Source: JBAZHE01 sp964547855
GTDB lineage: Bacteria; Patescibacteriota; Patescibacteriia; Patescibacteriales; WJLG01
DNA length: 64,000 nucleotides
Direction: 5' to 3'
Assembly (NCBI GenBank): GCA_964547855.1
Contig: CAZJPG010000004.1
Span: 15,386-79,385, forward strand
In this document: positions 57,645 through 64,000 of the stretch, piece by piece
Layout: every line of letters begins with the position of its first letter
How positions within the stretch are numbered: the first letter of the stretch is position 1
The notes under the pieces: generated by a model
Told to the model about the DNA's origin: nothing
What the model saw: the letters and a program-made list of their open reading frames with translations, nothing else
Databases searched by the model: none
Program-made: the position numbers and the translations under genes

Positions 57645-58736
57645 ATGAGCACGCTATTTGGACTTTTGTTTTTGGCATCATTTATTTCTTTGTTCGCCGG
57701 CTTAGTTTACCCCAATCTATTTAAAAAACTATTCAGGGGCAAGGATTTAAATAGAAAATTTATTTTAAAGGTATTTGGAACAGCTACGGCTGTTTTATTT
57801 TTAGCTATTGGGTTTTCCGGTGGCACGGACAATAAAAAAAGCGAACAAGAGCCAGTTGCTCAACAACAGGTTATTGCTCCTGTTGAAGAAGAAGCTGTTG
57901 CTACAAAAGAAATTGAACCAGTGCCGGTTGTTAGTGATGAGTTGAAAAGTGTTGTTGCGACCAGTGCTGAAAAAGTAGTTGAGTTGCCGCAGAAAGCTGA
58001 GATTGTTGCCATTGAAGAAAAAACAACTGAACCAGTGCCAGTGATTGATCGAGTCGTTGCTACTAAAACTTCGGAATTTTTGTTTTATTCTGTGTCTAGG
58101 GTTATTGATGGAGATACTGTTGAAATAGACATGGGCGGAAAAAAAGAAACACTCCGTTTGATCGGCATGGATACCCCGGAGACAGTTGATCCAAGAAAAC
58201 CGGTTCAGTGTTTCGGCGTTGAGGCCTCAAATCAAGCGAAATTACTCCTTACCGGCAAGAAAGTTCGCATCGAAAATGACCCTACTCAAGGCGAGAGGGA
58301 TAAATATAACCGTCTACTTGCTTATGTTTATCGTGAAGATGGCTTATTCTATAACAAGCAGATGATTGAGCAGGGTTATGCTCATGAGTACACTTATAAT
58401 ATCCCATATAAATATCAAGCCGAATTCAAGGCCGCGCAAAAGTCAGCTCAAGAAAATAAAAAGGGATTATGGTCACCAGATACTTGCAATGGCGATACCG
58501 CTCAAACCACTGTTCAGGATACCGATAAAACAAGCGTAACCACCAATGAGAAGTCGTCTTCAAGTCAGTCTGTGGGAAAGTTTTATACCTCCTCAGCTTC
58601 TAATTCTACAACGTATTATCCTGAATCATGTTTAGCGTGGCAAAGCTTAAGTCCTAAGAATTTAAGATCATTTAGTTCTCTAGAAGATCTTCTCAAGGTG
58701 TATCCCCAGAAAACACTGAATAAGCAATGTCAGTAA
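57645..58736 (+). CDS. membrane-anchored thermonuclease (SNase-like) protein
   Basis: A 363-residue protein. Two N-terminal helices (about residues 4-24 and 40-60) are followed by an acidic, Glu/Val/Pro-rich linker, then a staphylococcal nuclease domain (about 140-280). Its motifs are VIDGDTVEI, LRLIGMDTPET (catalytic Arg and Glu) and GERDKYNRLLAYVY (second Arg); all catalytic residues are kept. A Ser/Thr-rich region and a short Cys-containing tail follow (ESCLAWQS...NKQCQ). It probably degrades nucleic acid outside the membrane, giving nucleotides or defence. The structured leader directly upstream suggests RNA-level control. It is convergent with the terminase gene. Confidence 0.85.
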   Translation: MSTLFGLLFLASFISLFAGLVYPNLFKKLFRGKDLNRKFILKVFGTATAVLFLAIGFSGGTDNKKSEQEPVAQQQVIAPVEEEAVATKEIEPVPVVSDELKSVVATSAEKVVELPQKAEIVAIEEKTTEPVPVIDRVVATKTSEFLFYSVSRVIDGDTVEIDMGGKKETLRLIGMDTPETVDPRKPVQCFGVEASNQAKLLLTGKKVRIENDPTQGERDKYNRLLAYVYREDGLFYNKQMIEQGYAHEYTYNIPYKYQAEFKAAQKSAQENKKGLWSPDTCNGDTAQTTVQDTDKTSVTTNEKSSSSQSVGKFYTSSASNSTTYYPESCLAWQSLSPKNLRSFSSLEDLLKVYPQKTLNKQCQ

Positions 58737-58752
58737 TTGGAATGTTTTATTG

Positions 58753-60219
58753 TTAAAAAACATAAATCCTCGGTATTACTGGTGGTTTTTCTATTACACC
58801 AAGAACCAGGTTAGAAAAGGCATCGGCCAGATCATCGTGTTTCTCTACGCCAAAATGAATAATTTGGCTGATTAATTCCTCAGCCCCGCTTAACGGAAAA
58901 AGTATTCTTCCGCTTTTAATCATGTTGGCCGTAAGAACTAACCGTGTCCGCTTGTCGCTGTTTCCTGGGCGGGTTGTAGCTACATTAGGGACCCCTTCGT
59001 TTTTCAGTTGTTCTGGCAAGGCTTTTTGGTAGGCAACATCCTCAATTATAAATCTTGGTCTTAATTCGTCATCCCTGTAGTAGGTATCATTCAACACTTT
59101 GCACGTTTCTACTGTTTCGGGGAAGGACATTCTTTTATTTATAATTTTAGGAAGAATGTATATGATCACGTCTCTTCCGCTGCCATACATCCATCCGGAA
59201 ACCATGGCTGTATAATCAGCGGTGTCTTTCTTAGAAATTGCCAAATCGACGCCGATGTAAGTGCCAGAATGCATGGGATAGCCGTCTTCATCTTTTTTTC
59301 CTATCGGCAGTTTGTCATAATAATGTATCCATTCCGGCAGGATGGCCTGGTCTTCGTCTGGCACTATGTGGAGTAAGTATTCTCGTTCCCAAGCGATATC
59401 GTTGCCAATTTTTCTTCTTTCAAGCTCGACATCTTCCATAGCCGGGTATTTCCCTGGCCACAATATCTCCTGACCGTTTAGCAGGGGATATTCTTTAAAT
59501 ACCCCGTCTTTTCTATTTTGTTCAATATCTTCCTTGAGACGCATAAGAAGGGAGTCTTCGTGAAGAAGATTGCCAATAACTATTAGTCGGGTATTTTTGT
59601 CGCCAGTTGGTATTACTTCGCTGGTTAGCCATTGATATGTCTTATTTCTGCCCTCTCTGGTTTTAGTTGAAGAAATATCCTCAACATCGTCGCCAATAAT
59701 CAAATCTGGGCGATGCTGATTATGGCGCAGACCTCTAATACTTTGTTCGGAAGAGGCGGCTGTGATGCGGGCGTTGAGTTTGGAAAAAACTAGCGATGAA
59801 GAACCCCACTCATCTGATTCTTCCTGAAATGGCCCCAAGTCTTTTTTAAGTAAATCATTGCTTTCAAGCTCTCGCTTTAAATTCATCATATGCTGTTTGG
59901 CTTGGTTTTGGGTTTGGCAGAGGATTAGAACGAACTTTTTTTGCTGTTTTCCTAAGATTGACCAAATAGGAAGAGAGGTGGTGATGATGGTTGACTTGCT
60001 ACTGCCTCTAAAGGCGACGATAAAAAGGCTTTTAATATTTTCATCTTCGGTTAAGCTGAATATTTCCGCTTGGAATTTGGCCGTCGGATACTTTACGTAA
60101 TGGGCGAAATAGAAGTGGAAAAAATACCAATGACTTTCTTTAGTTATGGCCACTCTCACTTTTTTGTCCTTGATCATTGATTCCACCAGTTCCGGTGGCA
60201 TTATGTTTTGGTAATTCAT
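58753..60219 (-). CDS. terL: phage terminase large subunit
   Basis: A 488-residue packaging ATPase-nuclease. The ATPase part has the Walker A-like AFRGSSKST (about residue 70) and Walker B LIIGDDVED (about 175). The C-terminal RNase-H-like nuclease has YIGVDLAISKKDTADYT (about 322) and the final acidic KHDDLADAFSN (about 465). It cuts and pumps phage DNA into capsids. Its 5' end overlaps the terminase small subunit gene by 80 nt in another frame, as often in phages. No portal or capsid gene is visible in this window. Confidence 0.9.
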   Translation of the reverse strand: MNYQNIMPPELVESMIKDKKVRVAITKESHWYFFHFYFAHYVKYPTAKFQAEIFSLTEDENIKSLFIVAFRGSSKSTIITTSLPIWSILGKQQKKFVLILCQTQNQAKQHMMNLKRELESNDLLKKDLGPFQEESDEWGSSSLVFSKLNARITAASSEQSIRGLRHNQHRPDLIIGDDVEDISSTKTREGRNKTYQWLTSEVIPTGDKNTRLIVIGNLLHEDSLLMRLKEDIEQNRKDGVFKEYPLLNGQEILWPGKYPAMEDVELERRKIGNDIAWEREYLLHIVPDEDQAILPEWIHYYDKLPIGKKDEDGYPMHSGTYIGVDLAISKKDTADYTAMVSGWMYGSGRDVIIYILPKIINKRMSFPETVETCKVLNDTYYRDDELRPRFIIEDVAYQKALPEQLKNEGVPNVATTRPGNSDKRTRLVLTANMIKSGRILFPLSGAEELISQIIHFGVEKHDDLADAFSNLVLGVIEKPPVIPRIYVF

Positions 60220-60628
60220 TGTCGTCTTTGTTATTGTTAATAATTTTTATTTGACTAGCGGAAGCTAAGTGCAAGGCTTGGCGAACAATAGCTTCTTGCT
60301 CTGGCGTAAGATTTTCATCTTCAATGCTGTGTTTAATTTGAAGTTTCTCGGCGTAATCGCCATGATGATGCTTGAGCCAATAGGTTATCGCTGGCAAGTT
60401 TTTGTCTTTAATTGCGCTTATTAGCTGGCTTTCTGCTAAATCGTTTACCATAGAGCGTCCTGTCAGGATGGCTTCGTCAACGCTTTTGGCAAATTCCTTG
60501 TCGTTTTTCTTCCAAAGATAGAAGGTGGCTCGTGATAAATTTAATTTTTCACAAGCAACTTGAATAATTGGGGTTTTGTTTAATTGCTTAATAACTATTG
60601 TTTTGAGCTTTTCCGAATTTTCTTTCAT
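60140..60628 (-). CDS. terS: probable phage terminase small subunit
   Basis: A 162-residue protein. The first 60 residues form a helix-turn-helix (CEKLNLSRATFYLWKKNDKE) followed by the SMVNDLAESQLISAIKDKNL and ITYWLKHHHGDYAEK segments found in small terminase subunits of the phBC6A51-type. The C-terminus is Asn/Asp-rich and probably disordered. It recognises phage DNA and delivers it to the large subunit. It overlaps terL downstream and the methyltransferase gene upstream by 4 nt, showing a packed phage operon. Confidence 0.82.
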   Translation of the reverse strand: MKENSEKLKTIVIKQLNKTPIIQVACEKLNLSRATFYLWKKNDKEFAKSVDEAILTGRSMVNDLAESQLISAIKDKNLPAITYWLKHHHGDYAEKLQIKHSIEDENLTPEQEAIVRQALHLASASQIKIINNNKDDNELPKHNATGTGGINDQGQKSESGHN

Positions 60629-61386
60629 AGAGGTTGATTTAATTTTTCCGCCTTAATACCGGTTAGTTTTTCCCAGCGGGCGATAATAGTGGCACAATGG
60701 TCTTTGTCTATCTCGACTAATAGGCATTTTCGCTTGGTGTGTTCGCACCCGATTAAAAGGGATCCGCTGCCAGCAAATCCATCAAAGACATAATCATTGA
60801 TTTTGGTGCTATTGAGAATTAAGCGCCTTAATAATCCGACTGGTTTCATGGTGCTGTGCAGTTTACTTTTGCTTGGTTTGGGATAAAAAAGAACGCTTTT
60901 GTCTTGAGAGTGTTGGAAGTCATGGGTGCCGTACCAGCCGTAGGCAATTAATTCATGCTGAGGCAGATAATCCATTCGACCTATAACAGCATGAGATTTA
61001 ACCCAAACGAGTAGTTGGGTGAATTTGTAATTGCTTTGAAGCATTGCTTCTCGCAGGGCAAAAATCATTTTGTCGCTATTGAAAATATAGACAGCATTTT
61101 TCTTGGTCAGATACGGTTTTAAATTTTCCAGCCATTGAGTCATGAAGTCGCGATATTCTTCGTCGCTTTGCTCATGGTCATTAGCGATGATTTTTTCACA
61201 GCCTAGTTTTTGTTTGAATCCAGCCTTGCTTTCGACATAACCAACTCCATAAGGAACATCGGAAATAATTGCCGTAATTTTATCGTCGCCAACGAGGCGT
61301 TTAAGTAATTCTTTGTTATTAACATTTCCGCAGGCTAGTCGATGACTGCCTAATTGAAAGATGTCACCTGATTTAATTTTTTTCAT
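60625..61386 (-). CDS. phage-type DNA methyltransferase
   Basis: A 253-residue site-specific DNA methyltransferase. The catalytic motif IV reads SDVPYGVGY (a variant of DPPY) at about residue 43. The SAM-binding motif I is VFDGFAGSGSLLIGCE near residue 212. With motif IV before motif I, this is the beta-type order. The N-terminal GDIFQLGSHRLACGN segment matches the second half of the protein encoded upstream (DLFQLGTHRLLCAD), so the two are paralogous domains. The methylated base is probably adenine N6 or cytosine N4. It lies in the minus-strand phage block. Confidence 0.88.
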   Translation of the reverse strand: MKKIKSGDIFQLGSHRLACGNVNNKELLKRLVGDDKITAIISDVPYGVGYVESKAGFKQKLGCEKIIANDHEQSDEEYRDFMTQWLENLKPYLTKKNAVYIFNSDKMIFALREAMLQSNYKFTQLLVWVKSHAVIGRMDYLPQHELIAYGWYGTHDFQHSQDKSVLFYPKPSKSKLHSTMKPVGLLRRLILNSTKINDYVFDGFAGSGSLLIGCEHTKRKCLLVEIDKDHCATIIARWEKLTGIKAEKLNQPL

Positions 61387-61390
61387 TGTT

Positions 61391-62668
61391 TTATTTTGCT
61401 TTATTAAGCTTTTTGGCTTTTAAGCCAGTTAGCTTTTCAAAACGATTAATAATTAATTGGCAAAAAATCGGCTCTTTTTCAATTAGATACGCCCGTCGTT
61501 TTAATTGTTCGCAGGCAATTAAAGTTGAGCCTGATCCGCCGAACAAATCTAGAACAATTTCATTTATTTTTGTGCATCGTCGCATGGCTTTTTCGTGAAG
61601 AGTTGGCGGTTTAGAGGTTGGATGTTCATAATCCTGACTTGGTAGGCGTTTGACTAGCCAAATATCTAAAATATCAAGAATGTCTTCAATGCTTCTGTTA
61701 CCAGTGCCGATTTCTTTGTTCATGATTTCGTCCAGGTTATGAATTGGCGCTAAATATGGCTTGCCTTTAATTCCGTAAACACAAGGTTCGTAGCATTTAT
61801 TGAAGGCGACTTGAGGAGTGGCGTTAAAGCTGTTTTTAATCCAGAGGCAAGTTCTTTGGTTCTTGATGCTTAGTTCTTGATATAGAGATTGAATCAATCC
61901 GATATATTTTTGGTCGCAATAATAGAAGAAGTGAATATTCGGCTTGCTGACTGATAGGGCGGTGAGCATTGTCTTCTTTAAAAAATCTTTAAATTCAAAA
62001 TCGGTTTTAGAATCATTAACTTTCCCTCCATAACTTTTTTTACCGCTAAGTCCTTTGTTGTAATCCAGGGAAATATTATATGGACTGTCGCAATAGATCA
62101 TACTGGCTTGTTCGCTAGCCATTAATATTTTCCCATTGTTTTGGTCGCAGGAATCGGCGCAGAGCAAGCGATGGGTGCCAAGCTGGAATAGATCGCCTGA
62201 CTTGATGTCGGTTTGCTTAATTTTTTCTAATTCCACTTTCTCGTCAAAATTATCATCCTCAATTTCTAGAACGTCATTCCAAATCATGCCAATATCGTCG
62301 GTGTCAAAACCAACATCGAGCAATGTTTCAATGTCAAAGTTCTTCAGTAGTTCATAATCCCATTCTCCTGTGTTGCGGTTTAGGCGAAGATTGAGAATTT
62401 TTTCTTTTTCCGGGGTTAGGTTAAGAAAGACCACTGGAACTTCTTTGTAGCCGAGCTTAATGGCAATCTTGAGCCTTTGATGACCACCAATAACTATCCC
62501 GAAGCGGGTTTTGTTGGAATTGGCGATAATCGGATCGGCAAATCCGAACTCTTTAATACTGGCGGTTAAATCCGCCTCTTGTTTTTCCGTTAGTCTCCTA
62601 GGATTGTACTCGGCCGCTTTAAGGCGAGCAGGGGAAATCATCTCGATTTTCAAGTCTTTGTGTTTCAT
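61391..62668 (-). CDS. ParB-like domain fused to DNA methyltransferase
   Basis: A 425-residue protein. Residues 1-110 are a ParB/sulfiredoxin-like nuclease domain (LKAAEYNPRRLTEKQEADL, then VIGGHQRLKIAIKLGY). The rest is a beta-type methyltransferase: GDLFQLGTHRLLCAD, motif IV YCDSPYNISLDY (about residue 190, a DSPY variant), and motif I VLDLFGGSGSTLIACE (about 388). This fusion is common in phages and integrated elements and modifies or protects their DNA. It starts the methyltransferase-terminase block and ends 4 nt before the next gene. Confidence 0.92.
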   Translation of the reverse strand: MKHKDLKIEMISPARLKAAEYNPRRLTEKQEADLTASIKEFGFADPIIANSNKTRFGIVIGGHQRLKIAIKLGYKEVPVVFLNLTPEKEKILNLRLNRNTGEWDYELLKNFDIETLLDVGFDTDDIGMIWNDVLEIEDDNFDEKVELEKIKQTDIKSGDLFQLGTHRLLCADSCDQNNGKILMASEQASMIYCDSPYNISLDYNKGLSGKKSYGGKVNDSKTDFEFKDFLKKTMLTALSVSKPNIHFFYYCDQKYIGLIQSLYQELSIKNQRTCLWIKNSFNATPQVAFNKCYEPCVYGIKGKPYLAPIHNLDEIMNKEIGTGNRSIEDILDILDIWLVKRLPSQDYEHPTSKPPTLHEKAMRRCTKINEIVLDLFGGSGSTLIACEQLKRRAYLIEKEPIFCQLIINRFEKLTGLKAKKLNKAK

Positions 62669-62731
62669 AGACTTTTATTATTAATTTGTTAAGCACCCTC
62701 CTGCTTATATATGGCGAAAAATCACCCAAAA

Positions 62732-62764
62732 CAAAAAAAGCCCCTTTTAAAAGGCTTTTTTATG
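62732..62764 (-). terminator. intrinsic terminator after the 308-residue gene
   Basis: A symmetric stem, AAAAAGCC / GGCTTTTT, flanked by A and T runs. On the minus strand it ends the 62783-63709 transcript. Confidence 0.78.
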
Positions 62765-62782
62765 TTTATATTTGTGGTGAAT

Positions 62783-63709
62783 TCACCGAAGTTCTTCTGG
62801 GTCAAATGTTTCTTTGGTTTTTTCTTTATAATCATCCCATATACCAAGCTCATCATCTGGATTGATGAAGCTTTTTTCAGGAGTGTTGTTAGCTGATTCA
62901 GACTCAGGTATTAGGTTTATTTTGGTTCTGTATATTTTCTCTTTTTTGTATGGATAGAAGGGGTCGGAGTCAATGCTGAAGTACTTTTTTAAGCTATCAG
63001 CCAATAGTTGTTTGGTCTTCTTTAAACTGGGGTCGTAGTCATTTACGTCTTGCCTGCGCTTCTCAAAGCTTATGGACAACACTCTCAAGAGAAGCCATTG
63101 CTTATTTGGTAATAGTTTTCGGTTATCTTCAAAGCCCATCCCGCTATAGTTAGTGGAATGAGTGAATCCGCCGGCAGTTACTTGAACATCGTGCCCATTT
63201 ATAAATTTTATTGTAATACTTTCCCATCTTGTTGTTTCTGGAAGTTGAAAAGGAAATTGATGTGTGATATCCAATTTTTTATTTTTTATTTCCCGCTCGG
63301 CTAGTAATGAGATTAGTCCTTTTGCAATTTCTAGCAATTCGGTCTCGGTATATTTTTTTTCTTCTAGCTCAGTGGTTTTTAAATCAGTTTTGTTTATTCG
63401 TGGTAAAGGGGTTAATTCGTGATAATGGATTGAGTCTATTGTTGGAAGTTTTGGTATTTCTATTTTAGGGATTGATTCCACTATTTTTTTATAAAACTCT
63501 TGCGATTCAGCAAATCTTTTCAAGGTAGGCTGAAGATTTATTGTTACGTTTTTTGCAAATTCATTTATTCTTTCCGATGCCCTGGCGATGTCCTGAAAAG
63601 GATAAGATTTAAATGCCTCAGAAAGCATTTTCTGGGTGCGCAAAACATCGCGATTAATATCGTCAAGAATACCGCTTGGAATGCCTGATTTTTCGATGTT
63701 TTGGTTCAT
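62783..63709 (-). CDS. hypothetical element-borne protein
   Basis: A 308-residue soluble protein. The first 110 residues are helical, possibly coiled coil (SERINEFAKNVTINLQPTLK). The middle has a beta-rich part (FQLPETTRWESITIKFINGH, then VTAGGFTHSTN) and a helical segment with KKTKQLLADSLKKYF. The C-terminus is acidic. No family is recognised. It is the first gene of the minus-strand phage block, separated from it by a terminator, and may be an element-specific DNA-binding or accessory protein. Confidence 0.55.
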   Translation of the reverse strand: MNQNIEKSGIPSGILDDINRDVLRTQKMLSEAFKSYPFQDIARASERINEFAKNVTINLQPTLKRFAESQEFYKKIVESIPKIEIPKLPTIDSIHYHELTPLPRINKTDLKTTELEEKKYTETELLEIAKGLISLLAEREIKNKKLDITHQFPFQLPETTRWESITIKFINGHDVQVTAGGFTHSTNYSGMGFEDNRKLLPNKQWLLLRVLSISFEKRRQDVNDYDPSLKKTKQLLADSLKKYFSIDSDPFYPYKKEKIYRTKINLIPESESANNTPEKSFINPDDELGIWDDYKEKTKETFDPEELR

Positions 63710-64000
63710 ATGAAAATGGTAGCACTAGCCGAATTGTTTGCCAATAGCACCCCACTATTACAATAATCTTTAATATTACTTAAAAAATTGCTTAAAGCTA
63801 GACATTTCAAAATACCCTCATTTGTGTCTACTTTGTCTATGTTTTGTTTTTTTACCCCGACTCGAGTGCCTCAATTTTGCCTATGAACGAAGGCTCATAA
63901 AACCCTTGTAATGATTGCATAACTGGGGTACTTAACCCAAGTGTCCCGCCAAGACAATTTATTATCGGAGTCAACCCATTTGTCTATGACGAATGTGCGA
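63710..64000. other. gene-free end of window
   Basis: AT-rich sequence with no gene I can support. A short open frame on the minus strand from the edge to about 63898 could be the end of a gene beyond the window, but 34 codons are too few to call. Confidence 0.4.

Noticed and set aside
63898..64000. C-terminal end of a further minus-strand gene
   Set aside because: Only about 34 codons are visible, with no recognisable motif; too short to support.

Overview
The window looks like part of a Candidate Phyla Radiation (Patescibacteria, probably Parcubacteria-like) genome. This is inferred from the gene set: a PrgI/VirB4/VirB6-like secretion locus without classical conjugation partners, a giant cysteine-rich secreted protein, many small membrane proteins, and few metabolic genes. 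Stops include TGA throughout, so the standard bacterial code is used. It is a scaffold: 38666-38765 is a run of exactly 100 N.

Layout. (1) 1-2539, minus: a four-subunit 2-oxoacid:ferredoxin oxidoreductase operon (partial alpha, delta, gamma) headed by an anchored DsbA-like protein. (2) 2596-11759: housekeeping and small genes: TspO, exonuclease III, three tiny ORFs, leucyl-tRNA synthetase with an inserted nucleotidyltransferase-like domain, an MFS permease, a degenerate histidine phosphatase, a T-box-controlled gene of unknown function (10542-10855 leader), and RsmA. (3) 11901-33079, plus: surface/secretion locus: calcium-repeat protein, a 2757-residue Cys-rich secreted protein, a beta-propeller protein with a T9SS-like tail, then VirB6-like, PrgI, TraC-like and VirB4-like components and a second DsbA-like protein. 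(4) 33099-38315: RadA, two small ORFs, RecG and an OMP-decarboxylase-like protein that lacks the catalytic motif. (5) 38431-41408: three tRNA genes (Arg-CCG, Arg-GCG, Ser-GCT), each surrounded by truncated copies of itself that are interrupted by short GC-rich palindromes, with a GIY-YIG nuclease beside tRNA-Ser. (6) 41481-57378: AT-rich accessory island: SEC-C/HNH-like protein, large serine recombinase, a type I restriction system (HTH-HsdM, OLD-family ATPase/TOPRIM nuclease, HsdS, HsdR), a YgjP-like metallopeptidase, an 816-residue zinc-ribbon/nuclease protein, a membrane HEPN-like protein, a second nuclease and a MUG-like DNA glycosylase. (7) 57411-63709: a structured leader with mutually exclusive pairings in front of an anchored thermonuclease, then a minus-strand phage packaging block (terminase large and small subunits, two DNA methyltransferases, one with a ParB domain).

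How they work together. The two DsbA-like proteins and the Cys-rich giant protein fit one envelope system in which disulfides are made in secreted proteins. Regions 6 and 7 look like an integrated element or stacked elements carrying a compact anti-phage island. The genes most worth testing are the plus-strand run 44300-57378, the switch-like leader at 57446-57644, and the tRNA/palindrome arrays.
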